The notes: generated by a model from the letters alone, not told the origin. 35,758 nucleotides of DNA from Clostridia bacterium (GCA_017542695.1 JAFXWT010000368.1:1-35758); one strand, 5' to 3'; counted from the stretch's first letter, positions 7,365-15,705 are shown. Numbers and translations: made by a program.

Positions 7365-8339
7365 ATGAACTGTCCGCAGGAAGAAAGAGAACTTCTCGCC
7401 GTTGTCGACATCGGCTCGAACAGCGTCAGGATGAACATATACGAGATAGACGAAAAAAGCGGCGCTTTTTCCGTCACTATGTCGTCGCGCGCAATGCTGA
7501 AGCTCATCTCGTACATCGACGGCGGCAAGCTCTCCGCCGACGGAGAGGGCAAGCTTTTCTCGCTCTTGCGCGAGTATCTCGCAAAGGCGAACAGCGTGCC
7601 GTGCGACAATTTTGCGGCGTTTGCAACGGCGAGTCTGCGCTCGATATCGAACGGCGACAAGGTGCTCGGAAAGATCAAGGCGCGCCTCGGCATAGATATC
7701 GAAATAATCAGCGGGCAGGACGAGGCGCGGTTCGATTTCATCGCCACGAAAGAGCACTTCGGACATAAACTTGCGCCGCGCGGAGTCGTCGTCGATATGG
7801 GCGGCGGAAGCACGGAATTCATCGCGTATGAAAAAGGCGAGATAAAGCATATCTGCAGCATGCCCATCGGCTCGCTCGGACTCTGGAAATCGTTCTGCGG
7901 CGCTCGCCGCGACGAGCCGTTCCCATCGGCGACAGAGCGCGAAAACATCGCGGATTACGTTGAGAATGAAATGAAAAAAGCCGCACCGTTGCTTGATTTC
8001 GGCGGTACGGCGTATCTCATCGGCGGCACGGCGCGCGCGCTTTCGCGCATCGACGCAACGCTTGAAAATCGGAATGAAGCGCCCGACGGATACGTTATGA
8101 CGAGCGATCGCTTTGCGGCGGTAAAGACGACCGCTGTCGCGGATGCGGACGGCGACCTGTCCCTCATCAAGCGTATCTGCCCCGACAGGACGACGTCGAT
8201 CGTCCCCGGCGCCGTCGCTTACGAAAAGATAATCTCGCTTCTCGGCGTCACTCGCGCCGTGATAAGTCTTTCGGGCGTGCGCGAGGGGTATATCGTCGAC
8301 TACATCAGGCGTAGCCGCCGAACAGCTCGAGAATTTTGA
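7365..8339 (+). CDS. Ppx/GppA family phosphatase (exopolyphosphatase or pppGpp phosphatase)
   Basis: Predicted to hydrolyse inorganic polyphosphate or the terminal phosphate of pppGpp. The 324 residues show the actin-like ATPase pattern of the family: VVDIGSNSVRMNIYEI (13-28), AFATASLRS (85-93), ISGQDEARFDF (115-125) containing the putative catalytic Glu120, and the phosphate-binding VVVDMGGGSTEF (141-152). Length fits the short, HD-domain-lacking class (about 300-330). Start ATG 7365 has GGGAGG at 7353-7358. No polyphosphate kinase is in the window. Its last 35 bases overlap the 3' end of the convergent spoIIR gene, and no terminator separates the two. Confidence 0.87.
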   Translation: MNCPQEERELLAVVDIGSNSVRMNIYEIDEKSGAFSVTMSSRAMLKLISYIDGGKLSADGEGKLFSLLREYLAKANSVPCDNFAAFATASLRSISNGDKVLGKIKARLGIDIEIISGQDEARFDFIATKEHFGHKLAPRGVVVDMGGGSTEFIAYEKGEIKHICSMPIGSLGLWKSFCGARRDEPFPSATERENIADYVENEMKKAAPLLDFGGTAYLIGGTARALSRIDATLENRNEAPDGYVMTSDRFAAVKTTAVADADGDLSLIKRICPDRTTSIVPGAVAYEKIISLLGVTRAVISLSGVREGYIVDYIRRSRRTAREF

Positions 8340-8895
8340 ATTTGATCTTGTATACGGGTTTTTCATCTTCGGTCAATACATTGATCTGCTCGGTGGAAAA
8401 CCCTGTTTGTTTGAATACGCTCGACGCCCTCGCCGCCGACGTGCAAACGGCGGGGAAGAGCACGCACCACCAGTTATGACCCTCGGCGCGCCCGAGCCGT
8501 ATCCGGAGAGATGTGTATTTTCCCGCGGGGAGCGTTACGTCGCCGTACGATTTTTCGGGATAGTATTCTTCGGACAGCGTTACCGACGCCGCCGCGCTTT
8601 CCCCTCGTTCGATCAGCGCCGCGTCGACGAGCGAGCGGATGTCTCCGATACTTTCGGATATCATAAGCGCCGCGCCGTCTGAATCCGCGGCTCCCGCCGT
8701 CAAGTCGCCGATCTTGCCGAGCACCGCGTCGCGCACGGCGAGCTTCGTCTCTTGATCGCGCTCGCCGTCCGAATTTGCGACGACGTGCAGGCGCACGACG
8801 TTTCTGTATATCTCCGTTTCCGCTCTCGTCGGCACGACGCAGCACAGCGCCGAGAGAACGAGCACAAGAGACGCGAATATCACAAGGTGTTTCAT
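8305..8895 (-). CDS. spoIIR: Stage II sporulation protein R (SpoIIR)
   Basis: Secreted forespore signal that triggers SpoIIGA-dependent processing of pro-sigma-E in the mother cell. The 196-residue protein has a cleavable-looking signal peptide (1-25, MKHLV...PTRA), then family hallmarks RLHVVANSDGERDQETKLAVRD (35-56), YYPEKSYGDVTLPAGKYTSLRI (111-132) and GHNWWCVLFPAVC (139-151). A GGGGGA-type ribosome site lies upstream of ATG 8895-8893. It is a single-gene unit, convergent with and overlapping the Ppx gene by 35 bases. Together with sigK it indicates endospore formation. Confidence 0.92.
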   Translation of the reverse strand: MKHLVIFASLVLVLSALCCVVPTRAETEIYRNVVRLHVVANSDGERDQETKLAVRDAVLGKIGDLTAGAADSDGAALMISESIGDIRSLVDAALIERGESAAASVTLSEEYYPEKSYGDVTLPAGKYTSLRIRLGRAEGHNWWCVLFPAVCTSAARASSVFKQTGFSTEQINVLTEDEKPVYKIKFKILELFGGYA

Positions 8896-8930
8896 TTTTG
8901 TTTCCCCCTTTTCTTTTTTTGCTTGAACGA

Positions 8931-8960
8931 ATTATTCTCGTCTTTGAGAGGTTTTATTCA
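8931..8960 (-). promoter_or_regulatory. Possible sigma-F-type promoter of spoIIR
   Basis: On the minus strand GAATA (within 8960-8955) is followed after about 15 bases by GAGAATAAT (8939-8931). This resembles the sigma-F pattern GYATA - N15/16 - GGnnAnAnT with one mismatch in each element. spoIIR is known to be a sigma-F gene in Bacillus. The rest of 8896-9058 is T-rich and holds nothing else I can identify. Confidence 0.35.
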
Positions 8961-9058
8961 TTTTGAGGAAAATATTTCCAATCGGCGCGGAAAACGCACA
9001 TATAAGTGCGATTTTGTCCCTTTTTTGCGCATTCCGTCGTTTTTCTTTAAGATGGATA

Positions 9059-9087
9059 TTGATTTATCCTGATATTTTTATTATAAT
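9059..9087 (+). promoter_or_regulatory. Sigma-A promoter of the fakA operon
   Basis: TTGATT (9059-9064) and TATAAT (9082-9087) are 17 bases apart. Transcription would start at about 9094, at the base of a strong hairpin. Confidence 0.75.
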
Positions 9088-9091
9088 AATA

Positions 9092-9119
9092 AAGCGCGCC
9101 GCGCCGGCGCGGAACGCTT
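9092..9119 (+). promoter_or_regulatory. Hairpin at the predicted 5' end of the fakA operon mRNA
   Basis: AAGCG (9092-9096) pairs with CGCTT (9115-9119) around an inner GC palindrome CCGCGCC/GGCGCGG (9099-9112). It coincides with the predicted start of transcription. It could protect the mRNA 5' end or be a DNA operator; it does not resemble the FapR box. Confidence 0.5.
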
Positions 9120-9150
9120 GAAATGAAAATTACATCAGCGAGGACGATAT

Positions 9151-10803
9151 ATGAATACAACTCAAATCGACGGAATACTGTTTGCGAAAATGATCGAGGC
9201 GGGCGCCGCCAATCTTTCCGCGAACAGAAAGATCGTCAACGATCTGAACGTTTTCCCCATTCCCGACGGGGATACGGGCGACAATATGTTCATGACGATC
9301 AATTCCGGCGCTTCAATGATAAAGACGAACGAAAACCGCTCTCTTTCTAAAACGGCGTCGCTCGCCGCGAGAGGAATGCTTCTCGGCGCGCGCGGCAATT
9401 CGGGAGTGATCCTTTCCCGTATCTTTTCGGGCATATCGCGCGGCCTCGGAGATTGCCAATCCGCCGATATATACGATATGCAGAAAGCGCTCGAAGCGGG
9501 GGTCGACGAATCGTACAGCGCCGGTTCCGGTCCCGTTGAGGGAACGATACTGACCGTGTATAAAGACGCCGTAAGCTTTGCGGGCTCGAAGATCACCGAC
9601 GGAGAATCTTTCGAGAGCTATTTTGAAGATCTGACGTGCGAGCTCCGCCGCTCTCTCGATCGCACTCCCGATCTGCTTGACGTGCTGCGGGAAGCAGGCG
9701 TCGTCGACAGCGGCGGCGCGGGATTTGTCTACATAGCGGAGGGAATGCGCCGCGCTCTTTCGGGCGAGGAGATATCGGATTTCAGTATTCCCGCTCCCGC
9801 TCAGAAAACGGTCGATATCACGAAATTCAACGAGGACAGCGAACTCGAATTCGGCTACTGCACGGAATTTCTGCTTCAGCTTCAGCGCTCGAAGGTCGAC
9901 GTGGATAACTTCGAGATCACACCTCTCGCGGATTACCTCAACAGCGTAGGAAATTCCCTCGTAATATTCAAAGAGGGAACGATCGTCAAGGTCCACGTGC
10001 ACACGATGAAGCCCGGCGATATTCTGAACCACTGCCAGAAATACGGCGAATTTCTGACGCTGAAGATCGAAAACATGACGCTTCAGCATAACGAAACGAC
10101 GATACAGAACAACTACGAGCCGATAACGTATAACCCGCACAAGAAATACGGTATCGTCACCGTCGCCGCGGGGGAGGGGATAAAGGAGACTTTCGTCTCC
10201 CTCGGATGCGACGCGGTCGTCGACGGCGGACAAAGCATGAATCCGTCGGCGCAGGACCTCATCGACGCATTTGAAAAAGTAAACGCCGACGTGATCTTCG
10301 TCTTCCCGAACAACTCGAACATAGTGCTGACCGCAAAGCAGGCGGCGGCGCTTTACGACAAAGCGGACGTCAGGATCATCCCGACGAGGGCGATCGGCGA
10401 GGGCTACGCCGCTATCTCGATGTTTGACCAGTCGGTCGGCGAGGCGGACGACATCGTCGAAAATCTGAAAGAGATAATCGAGGGAGTCGTCACGGGCGCG
10501 GTCTCCGTCGCCGTGCGCGACACGGAAAAGGACGGCGTCACGGTCAGAAAAGACGAATACATCGGCTTTGTCGACGATACGATCTACGTCTCCGAAAAGA
10601 GCAGGAACGACGCGCTTCTCGCCCTCACCGAAAAGCTCGGCGCGGGCGACTACGACATCATGCTCCTCATCGTCGGCTCCGACGCGACGGACGAGGAAGC
10701 GCAGGCGGCATACGCGAAACTGAAAGAATCATACCGCCGCACCGAAATAATAATGATAAACGGCGGTCAGCCGATATACGATTACATCATAATTCTTGAA
10801 TAA
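9151..10803 (+). CDS. fakA: Fatty acid kinase catalytic subunit FakA (DhaL/DAK phosphatase family)
   Basis: Phosphorylates fatty acids held by FakB, giving acyl-phosphate for phospholipid synthesis. The 550-residue protein begins with a DhaL-like nucleotide domain: VFPIPDGDTGDNM (34-46), whose three aspartates (39, 41, 44) should bind magnesium and ATP, and LLGARGNSGVILSR (77-90). A central region (about 200-300, including VDVDNFEITPL) is followed by the C-terminal half (about 310-550) with KYGIVTVAAGEG and FVFPNNSN, as in the YloV/FakA family. Length matches the family. ATG 9151 has GAGGA seven bases upstream. It is followed after 14 bases by fakB in a five-gene operon. Confidence 0.92.
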   Translation: MNTTQIDGILFAKMIEAGAANLSANRKIVNDLNVFPIPDGDTGDNMFMTINSGASMIKTNENRSLSKTASLAARGMLLGARGNSGVILSRIFSGISRGLGDCQSADIYDMQKALEAGVDESYSAGSGPVEGTILTVYKDAVSFAGSKITDGESFESYFEDLTCELRRSLDRTPDLLDVLREAGVVDSGGAGFVYIAEGMRRALSGEEISDFSIPAPAQKTVDITKFNEDSELEFGYCTEFLLQLQRSKVDVDNFEITPLADYLNSVGNSLVIFKEGTIVKVHVHTMKPGDILNHCQKYGEFLTLKIENMTLQHNETTIQNNYEPITYNPHKKYGIVTVAAGEGIKETFVSLGCDAVVDGGQSMNPSAQDLIDAFEKVNADVIFVFPNNSNIVLTAKQAAALYDKADVRIIPTRAIGEGYAAISMFDQSVGEADDIVENLKEIIEGVVTGAVSVAVRDTEKDGVTVRKDEYIGFVDDTIYVSEKSRNDALLALTEKLGAGDYDIMLLIVGSDATDEEAQAAYAKLKESYRRTEIIMINGGQPIYDYIIILE

Positions 10804-10817
10804 CGGAGGAAAAGCAA

Positions 10818-11687
10818 ATGTTAAAGCTCTTTACAGACACAGATACCGACATCACGCCGGCTCTTGCGAAAGAATACGGTTACAGTCTCATCAGCATGCC
10901 GTACAGTATCGACGGCGTGACGACTTATCCTTATGTTGATTACGACGTTTACGATTCCCACGCTTTTTTTGAAAAGCTCCGCGGCGGCGCACTCCCCAAC
11001 ACGAGCGCCATCAGCGCCGAAAGCTACAGAAATTACTTTGAGCCGATATTTGCCGAGGGCAGCGACATAATGTACGTTCATTTTTCCGCCGCAATGTCGG
11101 CGACGTTCGATGTAATGCGCCCCGTCGTCGACGAGCTTCTGAAGAAATATCCCGAGCGCAAGTTCTATGAAATAGACACAAAGGGCATTTCCATCCTCGC
11201 GCTCAATATCGTTCTTGAGATCGGCGAGCTTTATAAAGCGGGAAAGAGCGCGGAGGAGATCGTCGAATGGGCAAATAACGAAGTCGATCACTTTGCCGTG
11301 TATTTCTTTGCCGACGATCTCAAATTCTTCCGTCACAGCGGCAGAGTCAGCGGTCTTGCGGGCACAATGGGAACGCTTCTCGGCATCCGCCCGATCATCC
11401 ACGTCAACGACGAGGGCAAAATGATAAGCATCGGCAAGGAAAAGGGCAGAGCGAAAGCGATCGCCCGCCTCATCGGGTATGTCGAAGAGCTCGGCGACAA
11501 GATCGGGGAACACCGCGTGATCATTGCGAACTCCGACTGTGACGACATCGTCGCCGAAGTCAAGGAAGAGCTCATAAAGAAATTCGGCGACAAGCTGAAC
11601 ATCATGGTCTGCGACGTCAACCCGACGATCGGCAGCCACAGCGGCCCGAACGCCTGCGGCATCAGCTTCCATTCGATACACAGATAA
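10818..11687 (+). CDS. fakB: DegV family fatty-acid-binding protein FakB
   Basis: Binds a fatty acid and presents its carboxylate to FakA, then carries the acyl-phosphate to PlsX. The 289 residues follow the DegV fold: FTDTDTDITPALAKEYG (5-21), NTSAISAESY (61-70) at the expected carboxylate-binding loop, YVHFSAAMSATFD, and the HSGRVSG...LLGIRPI segment typical of the family. The last strand ends NPTIGSHSGPNACGISF, a standard DegV C-terminus. GGAGGA (10804-10809) precedes ATG 10818. Direct linkage to fakA and plsX makes the FakB role much more likely than for an isolated DegV protein. Acyl-chain preference cannot be read from sequence. Confidence 0.9.
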   Translation: MLKLFTDTDTDITPALAKEYGYSLISMPYSIDGVTTYPYVDYDVYDSHAFFEKLRGGALPNTSAISAESYRNYFEPIFAEGSDIMYVHFSAAMSATFDVMRPVVDELLKKYPERKFYEIDTKGISILALNIVLEIGELYKAGKSAEEIVEWANNEVDHFAVYFFADDLKFFRHSGRVSGLAGTMGTLLGIRPIIHVNDEGKMISIGKEKGRAKAIARLIGYVEELGDKIGEHRVIIANSDCDDIVAEVKEELIKKFGDKLNIMVCDVNPTIGSHSGPNACGISFHSIHR

Positions 11688-11710
11688 TTTATCACAACGG
11701 AGGACTTGCA

Positions 11711-12844
11711 ATGGTAACTGTTGCACAGGTCACGACAAGAAAACAGCAAAAGGAATTCATAAACTTTCCGCTGAAGCTCTATAAAGGCAACCCATGCTTC
11801 GTTCCGCCGCTTTACGGCGACGAAATGAAAATGTTCAAAAATGGTTTCGTTTATTCCGACACGTGCAAAACGGCGTGCTTCAACGCATACGAGGACGGCA
11901 GGCAGGTCGGTCGTATACAGGCGATCATCCAGACGGCGAGCAATGAAAAACGAGGCGAAAAGCGCGTGCGTTTCAACAGATTCGACGCGATAAACGATCA
12001 GTCGGTCGCCGACGCGCTCTTTGCCGCGGCTGAAAAATGGGCGATTGACAACGGAATGGACACCGCCTGCGGTCCGCTCGGATTTTCCGATCTCGAGCGC
12101 GAGGGACTGCTCATCGAGGGATTTGACGAGCTCTCGACGTTTGAGGAGCAGTACAACGCCGACTACTATCAGACGCTGATCGAAAACTGCGGATATGTCA
12201 AGGAAGTCGACTGGACGGAAAGCAAGATTTATCTCCCGAAGGACGACGACGGCACGCTGAAAAAAATGTCCGAATTCATTATGAAGCGTTACGATCTTCA
12301 TTTCGGCGAGGCGAAAAACACCCGCGATTTCATAAAGAAATACGGGGACGACTTTTTTGAACTTCTCGACGTCGCATATGCCGACCTATACGGCACCGTT
12401 CCGTTTACAGACGGGATGAAAAAGATGATGATCTCAAATTTCATGCTGATCATCGACCTCAAACACGTTGCGGTAATACTCGATAAAAACAATAAGCTCG
12501 TGTGTCTCGGATTGTGCTTCCCGTCGATAGCGAAAGCAGTGCAGAAGTCGGGCGGCAAGCTCACCCCCGCGGCGCTTCTGCGTCTGCTGAAAGCGATAAA
12601 GCGCCCCGATATCATCGACCTCGGACTCATCGCCGTCGACCCGGAATACTCAAATCGCGGGATCAGCACGATCATTTCATACGGGCTTCTCAATATGCTC
12701 AAAGAGGACGGCGTGAAATACGCCGAAACAAACCTAAATCTCGAAGACAACCACGCTATCCAAAACCAATGGAAGCGATTTGACGCGGTACAGCACAAGC
12801 GCCGCCGCGCCTATGTGAAAAAACTGACGGAGGGCTCGGATTGA
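11711..12844 (+). CDS. GNAT-fold acyltransferase of unknown substrate
   Basis: The 377 residues resemble a family of long GNAT-like proteins found widely in Clostridia. The C-terminal GNAT half shows GLIAVDPEYSNRGISTIISYGLL (305-327), matching the acyl-CoA-binding motif A pattern (V-x-P-x-x-x-x-x-G), then the DGVKYAETNLNLEDN strand-turn (333-347). The N-terminal half has NPCFVPPLYGDE (27-38), CGPLGFSDLEREGLLIEGFD (120-139) and QYNADYY (147-153), features of this subfamily and of no assigned function. GGAGGA (11699-11704) precedes ATG 11711. Its stop overlaps the plsX TTG start by four bases, so the two are probably translationally coupled. The context suggests an acyl-ACP- or acyl-phosphate-related acylation, but that is inference. 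Confidence 0.75.
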   Translation: MVTVAQVTTRKQQKEFINFPLKLYKGNPCFVPPLYGDEMKMFKNGFVYSDTCKTACFNAYEDGRQVGRIQAIIQTASNEKRGEKRVRFNRFDAINDQSVADALFAAAEKWAIDNGMDTACGPLGFSDLEREGLLIEGFDELSTFEEQYNADYYQTLIENCGYVKEVDWTESKIYLPKDDDGTLKKMSEFIMKRYDLHFGEAKNTRDFIKKYGDDFFELLDVAYADLYGTVPFTDGMKKMMISNFMLIIDLKHVAVILDKNNKLVCLGLCFPSIAKAVQKSGGKLTPAALLRLLKAIKRPDIIDLGLIAVDPEYSNRGISTIISYGLLNMLKEDGVKYAETNLNLEDNHAIQNQWKRFDAVQHKRRRAYVKKLTEGSD

Positions 12845-13848
12845 AACTTGTAATTGACTGCTTCGGCGGCGATAAAAGTCCGTCGGCAAACATTGAGGGC
12901 GCGATCCTCGCGCTGAAAGAACACGACGATCTCTCGCTCGTTCTGACGGGCGACGAAGAAAAGATCATGGCCGAGCTCGCTCGGCTCGGATATGAGGGAG
13001 ACCGCGTCGAAATCGTCCATGCGCCCGACGTTATAACGGGAGAAGACAAGCCGACCGACGCGGTGCGGCTGAAAAAAGAAAGCTCGATGATAAAGGCGAT
13101 CCGAATCCTGCACGACGACGATACGATCGCGGGAGTCGTTTCAACGGGAGCGACAGGCGCGCTCATAACGGCGGCAACGCTCCGAATCGGGCGCATAGAG
13201 GGAATACGCCGCCCCGCATTCTGCCCGATACTGCCTACAATGAGCGGCGGGATCGTCGGGATATGCGACAGCGGAGCAAACGTCGACATCCTGCCCGACC
13301 AGCTCCTCGATTTTGCGATAATGGGCAGCCGCTACATTGAAAACGTGTACGGCATATCGTCGCCGCGCGTCGCAATGCTTAACGTCGGCACCGAAACGGA
13401 AAAGGGAGACAATCTCAGAAAAGAAGCGTACCCCATCCTCGCGGCGTCAAAAGTGATAAATTTCGTCGGCAACATGGAGAGCCGCGATCTGCTCTCGGGC
13501 AAATACGACCTTGTCGTATGCGACGGCTTTTCGGGCAACGTCCTCGTCAAAACGACGGAGGGCACGGCGCTCGAACTGCTCAAAAAACTCAAAAAAGACA
13601 TCTACTCAAAACTTATCTACAAAATCGGCGCGGCGCTGATGAAAAAGATGTTCATGGAAGAAAAAGAGTTCATGAACTATCAGAACTACGGCGGCAGCGT
13701 CCTTCTCGGGACGGAAAAGATAATCGTCAAAGGACACGGCAGCAGCAACGCGACGGCTGTCAAAAAGTGCATCGATCAGGCGTATCTTATGGGACTGAGC
13801 GATCTGAACGCAAAAATAGCGGCGTCCGTCGCGGCGGCGCAAAACTGA
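12841..13848 (+). CDS. plsX: Phosphate acyltransferase PlsX
   Basis: Interconverts acyl-ACP and acyl-phosphate, feeding PlsY for the first acylation of glycerol-3-phosphate. The 335 residues carry the PlsX signature set: LVIDCFGGDKSP near the N-terminus, ITGEDKPTDAVR, VVSTGATGALITAA, RPAFCPILPT, LNVGTETEKGD, FVGNMESRDLLSG and VCDGFSGNVLVKTTEG. It starts with TTG at 12841 inside the preceding gene's stop (TTGA overlap), with GGAGGG (12829-12834) six bases before. It is followed 18 bases later by acpP. PlsY and PlsC are not in the window. Confidence 0.95.
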   Translation: MKLVIDCFGGDKSPSANIEGAILALKEHDDLSLVLTGDEEKIMAELARLGYEGDRVEIVHAPDVITGEDKPTDAVRLKKESSMIKAIRILHDDDTIAGVVSTGATGALITAATLRIGRIEGIRRPAFCPILPTMSGGIVGICDSGANVDILPDQLLDFAIMGSRYIENVYGISSPRVAMLNVGTETEKGDNLRKEAYPILAASKVINFVGNMESRDLLSGKYDLVVCDGFSGNVLVKTTEGTALELLKKLKKDIYSKLIYKIGAALMKKMFMEEKEFMNYQNYGGSVLLGTEKIIVKGHGSSNATAVKKCIDQAYLMGLSDLNAKIAASVAAAQN

Positions 13849-13866
13849 ACATTCGGAGGACGGAAA

Positions 13867-14091
13867 ATGTTTGAAAAGGTAAAGGAAATTCTCATTAAAC
13901 AGTTAAGACTCAAAAACAAGGAGGTCCTGCCCGAGTCGAAGATCATGGACGACCTCGGCGCGGACTCGCTCGATATCCTTCAACTCCTGATGACTATCGA
14001 GGACGAATACGGCATCACCGTTCCCGATGAGGAACTCGTCAAGTTCGTCACGGTCCGGGACGTCGTGACGTATCTTGAAAACAGAACGTGA
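13867..14091 (+). CDS. acpP: Acyl carrier protein
   Basis: Carries acyl chains on a 4'-phosphopantetheine arm. The 74-residue acidic protein has the modification site LGADSLDILQLLMTIEDEYG (30-49) with Ser34. Length is typical. GGAGGA (13856-13861) precedes ATG 13867. It is the last gene of the fak operon, directly after plsX and before a strong terminator, so it probably supplies the ACP acceptor for PlsX; whether it also serves de novo fatty acid synthesis cannot be told, since no fab genes are here. Confidence 0.93.
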   Translation: MFEKVKEILIKQLRLKNKEVLPESKIMDDLGADSLDILQLLMTIEDEYGITVPDEELVKFVTVRDVVTYLENRT

Positions 14092-14094
14092 CCG

Positions 14095-14119
14095 AAAATC
14101 CCGCAAAAGCGGGATTTTT
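14095..14119 (+). terminator. Rho-independent terminator of the fak-plsX-acpP operon
   Basis: Stem AAAATCCCGC (14095-14104) pairs with GCGGGATTTT (14109-14118) over an AAAA loop, ending in a T tract. It begins three bases after the acpP stop. Confidence 0.9.
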
Positions 14120-14120
14120 C

Positions 14121-14154
14121 TTTGCACTTTTCTTGCGCGGGCAAGAAAAGTACA
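14121..14154. repeat. Dispersed T-rich/A-rich hairpin, copy 2
   Basis: TTTGCACTTTTCTTGC (from 14121) pairs with GCAAGAAAAGTACAAA (to 14155) with a single C/A mismatch and a short GCGG loop. A second perfect 10-bp hairpin, AAGGAAAAAT/ATTTTTCCTT with an AAAA loop, follows at 14170-14193. Confidence 0.6.
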
Positions 14155-14219
14155 AAACGTTTTATTATCAAGGAAAAATAAAAATTTTTCCTTTCCCCCT
14201 TTATTTTTTTCCGAAACTA

Positions 14220-14228
14220 TGATAGAAT
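14220..14228 (+). promoter_or_regulatory. Extended -10 promoter of asnS
   Basis: TGATAGAAT provides an extended -10; the -35 region (TTTATT, 14200-14205) is weak. The same nine bases form the -10 of the Ppx/GppA promoter. No T-box leader is visible in the short gap to the start codon. Confidence 0.5.
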
Positions 14229-14262
14229 GTACGTAATCATAAATTATAATGAGGCATATATT

Positions 14263-15657
14263 ATGGAAAGAACAACAGTGGCACAGATATACAAGGATAA
14301 GGAGAGCTTCGGCGGGAAGCAAGTTACCGTCTGCGGTTGGGCGCGCTCGATACGCGCGTCAAACGCATTCGGTTTTATCGAGCTTAACGACGGTAGCTAT
14401 TTCTCGAACGTTCAGGTCGTTTTCGAGGCGGATAAACTTGAAAACTATACCGAGATCGCAAAGCAGAACGTCGGCGCGGCGCTCGTCGTAACGGGCACGC
14501 TCGAGCTGACGCCCGAAGCAAAACAGCCGTTTGAGATCAAAGCCGGGAGCATCGCCGTAGAAGGCGCGTCGACGCCCGACTTCCCGATACAGAAAAAGCG
14601 CCACACGCTTGAATTTTTACGCACCATCCCGCATTTGCGCCCGAGAACGAACCTCTACTCCGCGGTATTCCGCGTCAGAAGCGAGGCGGCGTTCGCGCTC
14701 CACGAGTTTTTCCATTCGCGCGGATTTGTTTACGTTCACACGCCGATCATCACGACGTCTGACGCCGAGGGCGCGGGCGAGATGTTCCGCGTCACGTCCC
14801 TCGATCTCGACAACCTCCCGAAAACAGAGGACGGCAAGGTCGATTACACCGAGGACTTTTTTGGCAAAGCGTCGAGTCTCACCGTTTCGGGACAGCTCAA
14901 CGTCGAGGCGTTCGCGCAGGTTTACTCGAACGTATATACGTTCGGTCCGACTTTCCGTGCCGAGCGATCGAACACCGCGCGCCACGCGGCTGAATTCTGG
15001 ATGATCGAGCCGGAAATGGCTTTCTGCGATCTTTGGGGAGACATGGAGGTCGCCGAGGCGATGACAAAGCACGTCATCCGCCACGTGATGAAAAACTGCT
15101 CCGCCGAGCTTGATTTCTTCAACAAATTCATCGACACGACGCTCATCGAGCGTCTGACCAACGTCGTCGAAAACGATTTCGCGCGCGTCAGCTACACGGA
15201 CGCGATCAAGATACTCGAAGAGAACGCCGACAAATTCGAGTTCAAGCCCTATTGGGGCTGCGACATTCAGACGGAGCACGAGAGATACCTCTCCGAAACC
15301 GTTTTCGGCCGTCCCGTGTTCGTTTACAACTACCCGAAGGAGATCAAAGCGTTCTATATGCGCCTCAACGACGACGGAAAGACAGTCGCGGCGGCGGATA
15401 TGCTCGTTCCGGGCATCGGGGAGCTGATTGGCGGCTCTCAGCGCGAGGAACGTCTCGACTATCTCGAAGCGGCGTACAAGAGATGCGGACTTGACGAAGA
15501 GGATTATTGGTGGTACACCGAGCTGCGAAAATACGGCGGCACGCACCATTCGGGCTTCGGCATAGGATTTGAGCGCCTCATCATGTTCGTCACGGGCGTC
15601 GCCAACATCCGCGACGTGCTTCCTTTCCCGCGCACAACGGGCAGCGCAGAACTTTGA
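14263..15657 (+). CDS. asnS: Asparaginyl-tRNA synthetase
   Basis: Charges tRNA-Asn with asparagine in the cytoplasm. The protein of 464 residues has an N-terminal OB-fold anticodon-binding domain ([24 protein letters not shown]) and a class II catalytic core: motif 2 region [29 protein letters not shown] and motif 3 [21 protein letters not shown], ending [12 protein letters not shown]. The signature [12 protein letters not shown] and the roughly 30-residue insert after it distinguish AsnRS from AspRS. The frame is open 12 codons further upstream, but ATG 14263 has GAGG at 14251-14254, lies beyond the promoter, and gives the family's usual N-terminus and length. It is followed by an aminotransferase 48 bases later. 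Confidence 0.95.
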   Translation: MERTTVAQIYKDKESFGGKQVTVCGWARSIRASNAFGFIELNDGSYFSNVQVVFEADKLENYTEIAKQNVGAALVVTGTLELTPEAKQPFEIKAGSIAVEGASTPDFPIQKKRHTLEFLRTIPHLRPRTNLYSAVFRVRSEAAFALHEFFHSRGFVYVHTPIITTSDAEGAGEMFRVTSLDLDNLPKTEDGKVDYTEDFFGKASSLTVSGQLNVEAFAQVYSNVYTFGPTFRAERSNTARHAAEFWMIEPEMAFCDLWGDMEVAEAMTKHVIRHVMKNCSAELDFFNKFIDTTLIERLTNVVENDFARVSYTDAIKILEENADKFEFKPYWGCDIQTEHERYLSETVFGRPVFVYNYPKEIKAFYMRLNDDGKTVAAADMLVPGIGELIGGSQREERLDYLEAAYKRCGLDEEDYWWYTELRKYGGTHHSGFGIGFERLIMFVTGVANIRDVLPFPRTTGSAEL

Positions 15658-15665
15658 CACATCAC

Positions 15666-15690
15666 TTGCGGGCGATATCATCGCCCGCAA
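15666..15690 (+). terminator. Hairpin between asnS and the aminotransferase
   Basis: Perfect 11-bp stem TTGCGGGCGAT (15666-15676) with ATCGCCCGCAA (15680-15690). Only a short T run (TTTA) follows, so it may be a leaky terminator or a processing/attenuation site, with partial read-through to the next gene. Confidence 0.5.
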
Positions 15691-15705
15691 TTTACGAGGG
15701 CATAT

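Noticed and set aside
7293..8366. Long minus-strand open frame (about 357 codons) opposite the Ppx/GppA gene
   Set aside because: It is the antisense shadow of a well-supported gene in GC-biased DNA; the translation is Arg/Ala/Val rich without recognisable motifs and has no ribosome site.
9313..10233. Minus-strand open frame of about 300 codons opposite fakA, and a similar one at 10821-11726 opposite fakB
   Set aside because: Both are shadows of clear genes, lack start signals and show no family motifs.
14262..14263. T-box leader upstream of asnS
   Set aside because: The gap between the promoter and the start codon is under 40 bases, far too short for a T-box.
14617..15690. Minus-strand open frame of 357 codons opposite asnS
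   Set aside because: asnS is unambiguous on the other strand; the antisense translation is low-complexity and Arg/Val rich.
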